Made by a program: the position numbers and the translations under genes
The notes under the pieces: model-generated
Databases searched by the model: none
What the model saw: only the letters and a program-made list of their open reading frames with translations
What the model was told of the DNA's origin: nothing
NCBI GenBank assembly: GCA_946481475.1
Contig: CAMLOB010000230.1
Coordinates: 1 to 6,630, forward strand
Source of the DNA: an uncultured Chlorobiota bacterium
GTDB lineage: Bacteria > Bacteroidota > Kapaibacteriia > OLB7
Direction of reading: 5' to 3'
Length of the DNA: 6,630 nucleotides
Part shown: positions 1-5,609 of the stretch, piece after piece
Layout: each line of letters starts with the position of its first letter
How positions within the stretch are numbered: the first letter of the stretch is position 1

Positions 1-584
1 ATTGGAACCTTGATAACCTCTTCACCGGATGGTTGGACATCGACCTCTCGGAAAAGGGACGGGAGGAGGCGCGACGTGCGGGAGAGAAACTGCGGGAGCG
101 GGAGATCGACGTCGTCTACACGTCGGTTCTGCAGCGGGCGATCAACACCGCGAAGATCGCACTGGAGGAGGCGGGCAGAAGTGATCTGGTCATGACGATG
201 GACCAGGCGCTGAACGAACGGCATTACGGCGATCTGCAGGGGCTGAACAAGGCTGAAACGGCCGAGAAATACGGCGACGAGCAGGTTCACATCTGGCGCC
301 GCAGTTTCGATGTCCGTCCTCCGGGAGATGAGGCCGAGAGTCTGGAGCTGACGATCAAGCGGGTTCTCCCCTACTACCACGAGCATATCGAAAAGGATCT
401 GCTGGACGGAAAGAACGTCCTGGTGGTGGCCCACGGCAATTCCCTCCGCGCCCTCAGCTACTACCTGGACAAGCACTCGCCGGAGTCGATTGTGAAGCTG
501 GAGATTCCGACCGGGGAACCGATTCTCTACCGGCTGGAGGTCGTCGATAACGACCTGAAGGTTGTGGAGCGGCAGGAGTTGTAA
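1..584 (+). CDS. gpmA: 2,3-bisphosphoglycerate-dependent phosphoglycerate mutase, short form (5' end missing)
   Basis: Cytosolic glycolytic and gluconeogenic enzyme that interconverts 3- and 2-phosphoglycerate through a phosphohistidine. The reading frame is open from base 3 to the TAA at 582-584, giving 193 visible residues. The N-terminal RHG phosphohistidine motif lies off the left edge, probably only about 13 residues away, since the visible part opens with WNLDNLFTGW, which follows it closely in the family. Other family hallmarks are SEKGREEA, the catalytic-acid segment ALNERHYGDLQGLNK, EQVHIWRRSFDVRPPG, the second active-site histidine in VVAHGNSLRAL, and IPTGEPILYRLE. The protein lacks the roughly 25-residue insert between PP and ESL and the long C-terminal tail of the E. 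coli enzyme. It therefore belongs to the short ~206-residue form known for example from Alphaproteobacteria. Its end converges with the membrane-protein gene on the opposite strand. Identification is very secure. Confidence 0.95.
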   Translation, partial: WNLDNLFTGWLDIDLSEKGREEARRAGEKLREREIDVVYTSVLQRAINTAKIALEEAGRSDLVMTMDQALNERHYGDLQGLNKAETAEKYGDEQVHIWRRSFDVRPPGDEAESLELTIKRVLPYYHEHIEKDLLDGKNVLVVAHGNSLRALSYYLDKHSPESIVKLEIPTGEPILYRLEVVDNDLKVVERQEL

Positions 585-594
585 GGGAAATCGT

Positions 595-671
595 ACACGG
601 ATTCGACGGATCGGAACTGATGAACACGGATCGGAAACTGCGCCGATCCGTCCGATCTGCGTCATCTGTGT
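595..671. repeat. Intergenic imperfect inverted repeat with nested hairpin between convergent genes
   Basis: The 128-bp gap between two convergent genes is largely a dyad. The inner stem is a perfect 9-bp pair, ACGGATCGG (626-634) with CCGATCCGT (643-651), closing an 8-base loop. The outer arms are 595-614 and 652-671; they match at 14 of 20 positions when one is reverse-complemented. The right outer and inner arms are contiguous, while 11 bases (615-625) remain unpaired on the left. The short word CGGATC(G) recurs within the left half. No T-run follows directly on either strand, so it is not a classic intrinsic terminator, but its position suggests bidirectional termination or mRNA 3'-end protection. 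From memory, similar 'ACACGGAT...' dyads occur between genes in other environmental bacteria; a genome search is needed to confirm multicopy status. Confidence 0.7.
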
Positions 672-712
672 TCTATCTCCGGCGACCTCGTACCATTACC
701 AGCGAACGGACA

Positions 713-1180
713 TCACCACCGAAACAACGGCCTGCTCGTCAGCGGCGAAAACGACCAGGGGATCGACGTGAGGATGATGAACAGTGCCACGGCAAACCAG
801 ATCGTCATCGTCCGGAACTTCTCCCGGTCCTCCTCACGCCGCTTCGTCTTCACCCCACCGATCGTCAGCACGATCACGCCGATCGACATCATCAGGCTGT
901 GCTCCATCCCGAAGAACCGCATCTCACGCTGGTGTACCGCCGCCGAGAAATCGTTGAGGAAGTAGCCGACGATCGGACTGATGAAGTAGAGACCAAGACC
1001 AAGCGCAAGTTGCAGATGGGCCGCAGCAACGGCGGCATACCGGGCACGGTTGTCGGGCGCCCCGAATGTCCTCCCGGATTTCCATCCGCGCCACGACCGA
1101 ACGATTGCATAGAGCAGTGTGGCCAGCACCAGCCAGCGACACCATGAATGGGCGTAGAGAAGCAACGAGTAGATTGTCAT
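713..1180 (-). CDS. Four-helix integral membrane protein, 'cytochrome b-like' family of Bacteroidota
   Basis: A 155-residue protein that is almost entirely transmembrane. Hydrophobic segments lie at about residues 5-28, 48-72, 90-112 and 125-145, with a charged loop KTKRREEDREKF between helices 3 and 4. Histidines sit at or in membrane segments: H11 (YAHSWCRW), H55 (AAHLQLALGL) and H94 (MEHSLMM), with H83 in the loop before helix 3. The HS..RW, HLQL..GL.LYFISP and EH..MM patterns resemble a small membrane family often labelled 'cytochrome b' in Bacteroidota genomes. Haem binding by these histidines is my inference and no function is established. ATG at 1180 fits the family N-terminus. A GAGGGG sequence (1182-1187) lies one base before it and overlaps the upstream gene's stop. 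Only 6 bases separate the two genes, so they are probably cotranscribed and translationally coupled. Confidence 0.85.
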   Translation of the reverse strand: MTIYSLLLYAHSWCRWLVLATLLYAIVRSWRGWKSGRTFGAPDNRARYAAVAAAHLQLALGLGLYFISPIVGYFLNDFSAAVHQREMRFFGMEHSLMMSIGVIVLTIGGVKTKRREEDREKFRTMTIWFAVALFIILTSIPWSFSPLTSRPLFRW

Positions 1181-1186
1181 ACCCCT

Positions 1187-1537
1187 CTACGCCGGCTCCC
1201 CGATTCTGTGCAGATCCAGCACCGGCTCCAGCACCTTCACGTCGGACATGTCCCAGCACTCGGCCATGAAACGGTTCGACAGGTCGTTGACCGGGTGGCG
1301 TTCGTTCGTCAGGAAATCGTTGGCCTGTTGCAGGCTTTCGGCTTTCAGGTAGAAGATCAGATAATCGCCCCCCTCTCCCTCATCCAGCAGCAACGTCTCG
1401 ACGATTACGCTCTCCCGTTTCAGGACATCATCCAGTTCCGGATGCCGTCGGAACGTTTCGCACCACTGCCTCACCTTCTCGGTGGTTCCTTCCTTCAGCC
1501 TGATCTTCAGGCACTGTGTCTCGGTCTTCAATTTCAT
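1187..1537 (-). CDS. DUF6176-like small cytosolic protein
   Basis: A 116-residue soluble protein with no signal peptide or membrane segment. The pattern matches what I recall of DUF6176 proteins: an initial strand CLKIRLKEG, a helix with EKVRQW, a middle segment ESVIVETLLLDEGEGGDYLIFYLKAES, then the HPV motif (ERHPVNDLSNRF) and a terminal VLEPVLDLHRI. The alternation of strands and helices, and the phrase 'DYLIFYLKAES', suggest a ferredoxin-like alpha/beta-barrel fold of the dimeric ABM or NIPSNAP sort. The function is unknown; no catalytic residues can be assigned. ATG at 1537 puts the first conserved strand about 10 residues in, as expected. No good Shine-Dalgarno sequence precedes it. It is the first gene of a tight pair with the membrane protein, only 6 bases downstream, and its promoter should lie in or near the inverted repeat at 1576-1701. 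Confidence 0.8.
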   Translation of the reverse strand: MKLKTETQCLKIRLKEGTTEKVRQWCETFRRHPELDDVLKRESVIVETLLLDEGEGGDYLIFYLKAESLQQANDFLTNERHPVNDLSNRFMAECWDMSDVKVLEPVLDLHRIGEPA

Positions 1538-1575
1538 CTATCTGTGTGGTTTTTATCAAACGATTGAATGATGGG

Positions 1576-1701
1576 CTTTGTGGCTTCTTTGTGTCCGCCG
1601 CGGCGGACCGTGTCTTTGTGGTATCTCATCGTCGTCCCGGTAAATCATGGCTTCGTGGGAAAGCACCACAAAGCCACAAAGAACACCAAGAGACCACAAA
1701 G
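1576..1701. repeat. Intergenic inverted repeat with CACAAAG-rich arms and a side hairpin
   Basis: The gap between the AraC gene end and the DUF6176 start is dominated by a two-tier inverted repeat. The outer arms are 1576-1594 and 1683-1701 (16 of 19 positions complementary). The inner arms are TCTTTGTGG (1613-1621) and CCACAAAGA (1674-1682), a perfect 9-bp match. The inner and outer right arms are contiguous. On the left they are separated by the perfect 16-base palindrome GTCCGCCGCGGCGGAC (1593-1608), which can form its own hairpin. Folded, this gives a three-way junction with a ~52-base terminal loop. The word CCACAAAG recurs three times within 1665-1701, and CTTTGTG three times within 1576-1620. 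The right arm starts two bases before the AraC stop codon. This looks like one copy of a dispersed intergenic element of the 'CACAAAG' kind; copy number cannot be seen here. Confidence 0.75.
1593..1608. repeat. Perfect 16-base GC palindrome
   Basis: GTCCGCCG followed directly by CGGCGGAC forms a perfect self-complementary 16-mer. It lies inside the left arm of the larger inverted repeat and has no counterpart in the right arm. It could form a side hairpin in RNA, a cruciform in DNA, or a binding site for a dimeric protein. Which of these applies cannot be told from sequence. Confidence 0.7.
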
Positions 1702-1703
1702 GA

Positions 1704-2555
1704 TCAGTCATCCGGATCGATATCGATTCTTCCGACGGCCGGATTTACGATGAACTGATCCCGACGCTTGATGAACGCCCGCGGCGGAAGGCCGACAAAG
1801 TTCTTGAACTCGCGAATGAAGTGGGACTGATCGTGGAACTGCAGATCGTGCGACAGTCTGGTCAGGTCGACTTTACCGGAGCGCATGTACTTCTGCACGG
1901 CGTTCAGTCGGGCCAGACGCATGTACTCCCTGACGGTGATGCCGTACCGGTTCCGGAACTCCCGTTGCAACTGCCGGTCGCTGATCGGTACCTGATCGGT
2001 CAGCCGTCCGTAATCCGACAGACCGGAGACCTGCCGGATCAGACGCATCGCCCGGTGCGTGTAGTCGTGCGACCTGTGGTTTTGCTCAAGCAACTCCCCG
2101 AGATACCGATCGGCCAGTTCTACCCGGGCCTCAACGTTCTGCAATTCACGAATCCGGCTGCAGAACTCCCGCACTCCCCCTCCCAGCAGGTCGACTCCAT
2201 CTTCGTAAGTGGCGAGAAATTCCGCAGGAGAAAGACCGAAGATGTTCCGGACGCCGTCCGGATGGAACCGAATACCGAAGACCTTCACGTTCTCCGAAAA
2301 CCTGACATCGTACGGTTTTGCATAGAGTCCGAGGAGTGTGAAGTCGGGAGAACTGCTCCAGACATCAGGAGCATTCCCCTTGCTCAGCGAGCAGTGGGAA
2401 TCGGAGAGATGGATGATCAGCTCGATGCATCCGTTCGGCACCACCGACTGTGTGAACTCCGGTTCGCCGCTCAGATTGAAGTCGCCGAGCCAGTAGGACT
2501 CGACGAACGGAAGGAGTTCCTTCCCCGGTCGATATTCGGTAGTAACAAGATTCAT
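1704..2555 (-). CDS. AraC-family transcriptional regulator with DUF6597-like N-terminal domain
   Basis: A cytosolic DNA-binding regulator, 283 residues from the chosen start. The N-terminal half (about 1-150) resembles DUF6597, with the opening RPGKELLPFVESYW, the conserved VPNGCIELIIHL at 39-50, and KVFGIRFHPDGVRNIFG at 91-107. It probably senses a ligand or mediates dimerisation. The C-terminal half (about 165-265) is the double helix-turn-helix of the AraC family: first motif around LTDQVPISDRQLQREFRNRYG, second around LSHDLQFHDQSHFIREFKNFVG, closing with the typical LPPRAFIKR. ATG at 2555 is preferred because it matches the family N-terminus and has GGA six bases upstream. A GTG at 2594 would add 13 residues but lies in a hairpin. 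The gene lies 124 bp downstream of the cupin gene on the same strand, suggesting local regulation of the cupin and DUF3237-like genes. The ligand is unknown. Confidence 0.92.
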   Translation of the reverse strand: MNLVTTEYRPGKELLPFVESYWLGDFNLSGEPEFTQSVVPNGCIELIIHLSDSHCSLSKGNAPDVWSSSPDFTLLGLYAKPYDVRFSENVKVFGIRFHPDGVRNIFGLSPAEFLATYEDGVDLLGGGVREFCSRIRELQNVEARVELADRYLGELLEQNHRSHDYTHRAMRLIRQVSGLSDYGRLTDQVPISDRQLQREFRNRYGITVREYMRLARLNAVQKYMRSGKVDLTRLSHDLQFHDQSHFIREFKNFVGLPPRAFIKRRDQFIVNPAVGRIDIDPDD

Positions 2556-2592
2556 TGTTGATCCATACCAGTCGATCTTCACTTGTAATCGC

Positions 2593-2611
2593 ACGGGTTA
2601 GCGGCACCCGT
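2593..2611. other. Small hairpin in the araC leader
   Basis: ACGGGT (2593-2598) and ACCCGT (2606-2611) pair perfectly across a 7-base loop. It lies 38 bases upstream of the chosen AraC start and overlaps the alternative GTG start at 2594. It may act with the stronger hairpin at 2619-2649 as a leader structure; function is inferred only. Confidence 0.45.
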
Positions 2612-2618
2612 CGTTCGG

Positions 2619-2649
2619 CGATCGGGAGGAGAAAGTCTCCCCCCGATCG
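2619..2649 (-). terminator. Strong hairpin between cupin and araC genes, candidate terminator or attenuator
   Basis: Arms 2619-2632 and 2636-2649 form a 14-bp stem with a 3-base loop, interrupted by one position that is a G-U pair in the minus-strand RNA. Read on the minus strand it starts 31 bases after the cupin stop codon. It could end or reduce transcription before araC, or protect the upstream mRNA 3' end. There is no T-run right after it in the minus direction, so it is not a textbook intrinsic terminator. On the plus strand, T-rich sequence follows only after several bases. Confidence 0.5.
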
Positions 2650-2679
2650 GAACGTTCTTTTCTGAACTGTTTTTTCGAA

Positions 2680-3099
2680 TCATCCCATCTGCGCCGTATC
2701 CACCTGCCGCGAGTGGAGGGGCAACCACTCCTTTTCAAACGTGGCGACGATGTTGTTTGCGCCGCCGAAGACACCCAGGACCCGTGCTGTCCCGTCACCG
2801 ATATTCTTCAGGTCGTGCGGCACCATCACCGGCACCAGGGCCAGACCGTTCTTCCCGACTTTCGACCGTTCGCCTCCGATGGTCACCTCCATCTCCCCCT
2901 CCAGAATCACCAGCAGTTCCTCTGCCGAATCGGTGTGCATCCCCAGATTGTCCCCCGGTTCGATCTCGAAATATACGGTTGCCAGATCTTTCGAGCCGTG
3001 CGCTCCGATCAGCGGGAAGGTCGCCCGGCAGTGCTGTCGCTTGTCATCCTTGCCGATGAACTCGGCAAGCTCGGTCCGATTCAGTTGTACCGTTGTCAT
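2680..3099 (-). CDS. Single-domain cupin protein
   Basis: A 139-residue soluble protein with one conserved beta-barrel cupin domain at about residues 38-115. Cupin motif 1 is seen as GDNLGMHTDSAEELLVILEG (G49, H55, D57, E60/E61, G68) and motif 2 as PVMVPHDLKNIG (P90, H95, N99). Likely metal ligands are H55, E61 and H95. The second histidine of the usual HxH pair is replaced by D57, so metal choice may differ from the classic arrangement or the protein may bind without catalysis. The reaction and substrate cannot be assigned: small cupins include dioxygenases, isomerases and binding proteins. ATG at 3099 gives a natural N-terminus, though no Shine-Dalgarno sequence is evident. It starts 34 bases after the DUF3237-like stop on the same strand, so an operon is likely. 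Confidence 0.88.
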   Translation of the reverse strand: MTTVQLNRTELAEFIGKDDKRQHCRATFPLIGAHGSKDLATVYFEIEPGDNLGMHTDSAEELLVILEGEMEVTIGGERSKVGKNGLALVPVMVPHDLKNIGDGTARVLGVFGGANNIVATFEKEWLPLHSRQVDTAQMG

Positions 3100-3133
3100 T
3101 GTAGTCTGATGTTGATTATTGAAGTAATGATGC

Positions 3134-3577
3134 TCAGTTCCCGTACCCCTTGATCTTCACTTCCCCGGTCGCGAAGTCGACCGTTCCGATCCCCCAGACG
3201 TGTCGTCTGTTCAGCCAGGCGTAGCGGCTGTCGTTGGTGTGGAAATCCATGTTGAGACGAAGATTCCCGTTGTCGTTGATCCCGGTCTCGGTCACGTTGA
3301 TCATCCCTCCATCTTCGGTGATGATGGCCGCCCGAAGATCGAGGAAGAGACGACCGTCCGAACGGACCGTCAGATAGTCGATTCCCTTGATCTTCCCCCG
3401 CACCCGATCCCCGGTCACATCCCCCTCGAAATGAATGTCGAAGCGGAGCCCCTCGGCCGGAATCGGCTCATTTCCTCCGGCAAAATCCTCCCAGCGGAAG
3501 CCGTACTCCTTCACATCGGTCAGGCGGACATCTTCCTCGAACAGAAGGGCCACGTCGTTGATGAATTCGTTCCCCAT
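3134..3577 (-). CDS. DUF3237-like beta-barrel protein
   Basis: A 147-residue soluble protein. The pattern fits the DUF3237 (UPF0311-type) family: a GLRFDIHFEGDVTGDRVRGK segment for the central strands, SDGRLFLDLRAAIITEDGGMINVTETG in the middle, and the C-terminal DSRYAWLNRRHVWGIGTVD that corresponds to the family's typical 'YAWLNR..F.G.G'. The high content of short strands and turns agrees with a beta-barrel. The biochemical role of this family is not established as far as I know. ATG at 3577 is supported by GGGGAG (3587-3592 on the complementary strand) nine bases upstream. It heads a probable operon with the cupin gene, 34 bases downstream, and perhaps the AraC gene. The assignment rests on remembered family patterns without an alignment. 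Confidence 0.78.
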   Translation of the reverse strand: MGNEFINDVALLFEEDVRLTDVKEYGFRWEDFAGGNEPIPAEGLRFDIHFEGDVTGDRVRGKIKGIDYLTVRSDGRLFLDLRAAIITEDGGMINVTETGINDNGNLRLNMDFHTNDSRYAWLNRRHVWGIGTVDFATGEVKIKGYGN

Positions 3578-3623
3578 TGTTGTTGTCTCCCCGTTTGTTG
3601 AGTGGTCATCAATGAATGTGGAA

Positions 3624-3631
3624 CAAAATTA
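3624..3631 (-). promoter_or_regulatory. Possible Bacteroidota-type -7 element upstream of the DUF3237-like gene
   Basis: On the minus strand TAATTTTG matches the TAnnTTTG -7 consensus known from Bacteroidota, 46 bases before the ATG. No TTTG/TTG -33 element is evident at the normal distance, so this is a weak candidate only. Confidence 0.25.
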
Positions 3632-3695
3632 GGCCGGCTCCTTTCGGGAGGATTGTACTGCAGCGACATTGTGGAGTGGGTGAATGGTTTGTCGG

Positions 3696-3712
3696 ATCGT
3701 TCTGTGAACGAT
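3696..3712. terminator. Short hairpin downstream of the PhzF gene, weak terminator candidate
   Basis: ATCGTTC (3696-3702) and GAACGAT (3706-3712) form a perfect 7-bp stem with a 3-base loop, about 47 bases after the PhzF stop on the minus strand. No T-run follows. The 181-bp gap between the PhzF and DUF3237-like genes holds nothing else I can support except the weak -7 element. Confidence 0.3.
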
Positions 3713-3758
3713 TGCAGGACTGTCCGGCATTGGCACGCAAGCTTGTCCGGACCGGAAG

Positions 3759-4640
3759 CTACAGAGTGTCGGCCGGGATGAGAAGACGATCCGATTTCCG
3801 GGCATTTCCGCCGACGTAGATGCGTTGAACTCTCTCTCCTTCCTTTTCCAGCCTGACCCGGATCAGACTCGGCGATGGAGGCTCCATGAATTTCCCCTGC
3901 GAGAAGAGGACCGATGCGGAATTCAACCGGCGATGCTTGTCCAGAAAACCGGCAAGTGCTCCGGCCGCCATACCGGTTGCGGCCTCTTCGGAAATACCGT
4001 AGGAAGGAGCAAACATTCTTGTCGTCGCTCTTTCCGCTCCGTTCTGCACCGGAACATACAGATAGAACCCGGCCAGACCCTTCTCATCGGAAATTTGCTT
4101 CAGAGATTCGATGTCCGGCCGTACTCGCTGAAGCAGGCGAACATCCCGGATCGGAAGGATCAGAAACGGATTGCCGGTACTCACGACTTCGGGTTCCGGA
4201 TCGGGAAGCAGATCGGCTCCGGAAAGTCCCGAAGCCTTCAGCACATCGTTCTTCATTGTCGACCCGCAGCGCGAGAAGATCGGAGCCTGCTGCTCCATAA
4301 AGGGCGTCTCCCCTTCAAAACGGATTTCCCGCCTTCCATCCACCGTCTCTTTTGAGGATGCATCCCCCCGGATAAGACCGATCCGCTTCAGAAACGAGAA
4401 TGTGGCGATGGTCGCATGTCCGCAGTGAGGAATCCGTTTTGTGGGCGTAAAGAAATCAAGCCGGAAATCGGCGACGGTTGAAGCGGATACGAAAGCGGTT
4501 TCGGATAGTCCAACGCGGCGGGCAATCGCGAGCTTCCGCTCCTCGCTCAGATGGTCGGCGTTCAGGACAACGCCGGCCGGATTTCCCCCCTTGTCTTCAT
4601 CGGCAAAGGCGTGAAGGATGTGTACTTCGATGCTGTTCAT
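3759..4640 (-). CDS. PhzF-family isomerase/epimerase-like protein
   Basis: A 293-residue soluble enzyme of the PhzF family, two-domain diaminopimelate-epimerase fold. Family motifs in order: the N-terminal strand HILHAFAD, GGNPAGVVL (18-26) closing the first turn, the general acid/base glutamate E47 in GLSETAFV, DFRLDFFTPTKRIPHCGHAT (58-77), STGNPFLILPI around 154-164, and the C-terminal MFAPSYGISEEAATGMAAGAL (209-229). The last motif commonly reads GI.EDPATGSAAGAL; here EEAATGM replaces EDPATGS, a variation seen among non-phenazine PhzF relatives. No other phenazine gene is present, so a role in phenazine synthesis is unlikely. The substrate is unknown; an isomerase acting on a small acid is the family expectation. 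ATG at 4640 gives the usual N-terminus. It lies 174 bp downstream of the sigma-factor gene on the same strand. Confidence 0.92.
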   Translation of the reverse strand: MNSIEVHILHAFADEDKGGNPAGVVLNADHLSEERKLAIARRVGLSETAFVSASTVADFRLDFFTPTKRIPHCGHATIATFSFLKRIGLIRGDASSKETVDGRREIRFEGETPFMEQQAPIFSRCGSTMKNDVLKASGLSGADLLPDPEPEVVSTGNPFLILPIRDVRLLQRVRPDIESLKQISDEKGLAGFYLYVPVQNGAERATTRMFAPSYGISEEAATGMAAGALAGFLDKHRRLNSASVLFSQGKFMEPPSPSLIRVRLEKEGERVQRIYVGGNARKSDRLLIPADTL

Positions 4641-4814
4641 TTCACTGTCCGGTTTGTGATCGTTGATTGTTGCAACGGATAGACCGGAAAGAGAGAGAAA
4701 AGACCCGCGCCGAATCGGCAGAAGATGTAACCATCGGTTTGATACAAGGGAAGGATCGGGAATGCAGGAGGGAATGGACAGGCACTGCGACTGGTACAGA
4801 TATCCCGACCGTCT
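4641..4814. other. Non-coding gap between the sigma factor and PhzF genes
   Basis: This 174-bp stretch has no credible gene, no strong hairpin and no promoter match good enough to report. A purine-rich tract on the plus strand (about 4681-4705) is the only compositional oddity. The gap leaves room for a separate phzF promoter. Confidence 0.5.
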
Positions 4815-5348
4815 CTATCCTTCGTCACCGGTGAACTCCGTGATCTTTCCATCGGCGTCCGACTCCACATTCTCGCAGTCCAGAATCGCCTGTCGCAATT
4901 TCTCGCGTGCACGCTGCACGCGATTTTTCGCGCCGGAGTATGAGATCCCCAGGAATTCGGCAAGGTCCTTCTGCGAGCAATCCCGGAAATACGTCAGCAA
5001 CACCGCTTCTCGGTCCCGTTCCGGAAGCCGGGCGATCTTGCCGTTGATGCAACTGCTGAGCGAGCGATAGAGATCCTCCCCCCGTTCCTCCTCAGCCATA
5101 TCGATCATCACCGGGTCGTCTGCCGACCGTTGCCGGTTGAAGTGGTCGTGAATCGTGTGTCGCGTGATTCGATAGACCCATGAGACAAGTGCGCCGGGAT
5201 CTTTCAACCGATCGATGTTCAGATAAATCTTCACGAAAACATCCTGAAGAATATCGTCTGAAGCAGCCTTGTCTCTTACTTTCGCGTAGATAAAACGGCT
5301 TAGTTCCTGGTGCAGATCAGACCAGATATAGTAGACATCGGCATTCAT
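4815..5348 (-). CDS. ECF-type RNA polymerase sigma factor, SigZ-like
   Basis: A 177-residue sigma-70 family factor that would direct RNA polymerase to a specific promoter set. Region 2 spans about residues 10-75: ELSRFIYAKV, then the conserved DDILQDVFVKIYLNIDRL (core-binding) and SWVYRITRHTIHDHFNRQR (-10 recognition). Region 4 spans about 98-152: LPERDREAVLLTYFRDCSQKDLAEFLGISYSGAKNRVQRAREKL, with the helix-turn-helix that reads the -35 element. The SYSGAK..VQR..EKL string and the tail ILDCENVESDADGKITEF are typical of SigZ-like proteins. That tail often has a Cys pair, but here the second Cys is replaced by Glu (C158-E159). ATG at 5348 was chosen because the family starts close to the 'IW.D.H..L' helix; an upstream TTG at 5399 would add 17 unconserved residues. 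No Shine-Dalgarno sequence is evident. No anti-sigma gene is adjacent. Confidence 0.9.
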   Translation of the reverse strand: MNADVYYIWSDLHQELSRFIYAKVRDKAASDDILQDVFVKIYLNIDRLKDPGALVSWVYRITRHTIHDHFNRQRSADDPVMIDMAEEERGEDLYRSLSSCINGKIARLPERDREAVLLTYFRDCSQKDLAEFLGISYSGAKNRVQRAREKLRQAILDCENVESDADGKITEFTGDEG

Positions 5349-5609
5349 AACGGCATCGAATTCAGACTTGACGGCGCGGAGAGAAGACCGAATGTACAAC
5401 TTCCCACCGACATACTACCCGCCGTGTGACGAAAAGGACGCATCTGCGGAAGGAGATAAAAACGATGAGGGGTCGACACCATCCGTCCCTTCTTCTTTCG
5501 GCAATGTTCTTTCGTCGATTTTCGAAACAACAGGAAAACCGGGAAGGGTTACGGCAGGAAAAGGGTTCGGATAGGGAGGGTGCTTCCTCAGTCGGGAGAG
5601 GTCCTGTGC
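5349..5609. other. Region between the sigma-factor start and the end of HicA homology
   Basis: This 261-bp stretch holds the sigma-factor leader and the unconserved tail of the broken hicA frame. The plus strand is G-rich at 5541-5580, with five GGG runs. An imperfect direct repeat, CAGGAAAA then GGGTT, occurs at about 5531-5550 and again at 5556-5566. I find no convincing promoter. If the sigma factor has its own promoter it should lie here. Confidence 0.5.

Noticed and set aside
620..1147. Plus-strand open frame across the convergent gap and opposite the membrane protein
   Set aside because: The product is Arg/His/Pro-rich with no recognisable family; the opposite strand encodes a coherent four-helix membrane protein.
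1576..1701. CRISPR-like repeat array
   Set aside because: The repeated CCACAAAG words are short, unevenly spaced and arranged as an inverted repeat with no spacer structure.
1647..2561. Long plus-strand open frame (304 codons) opposite the AraC gene
   Set aside because: It mirrors the AraC gene. The minus-strand product has clear family motifs over its whole length, while the plus-strand product has none and has no ribosome binding site.
3825..4355. Plus-strand open frame opposite the PhzF gene
   Set aside because: Antisense to a securely identified gene, with Arg/Pro-rich unconserved sequence typical of shadow frames in GC-rich DNA.
3759..4640. Phenazine biosynthesis cluster
   Set aside because: Only a PhzF-family gene is present and its loop motif is variant; no phzA, B, C, D, E or G gene is in the window.
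5349..5399. Upstream TTG start for the sigma factor, adding 17 residues
   Set aside because: The extra residues are outside the family's conserved region, and the ATG at 5348 matches the usual SigZ-like N-terminus.
5541..5580. Possible G-quadruplex on the plus strand
   Set aside because: It has five GGG runs, but two loops are 14 and 8 bases, longer than the usual limit, so it is not reported as a feature.
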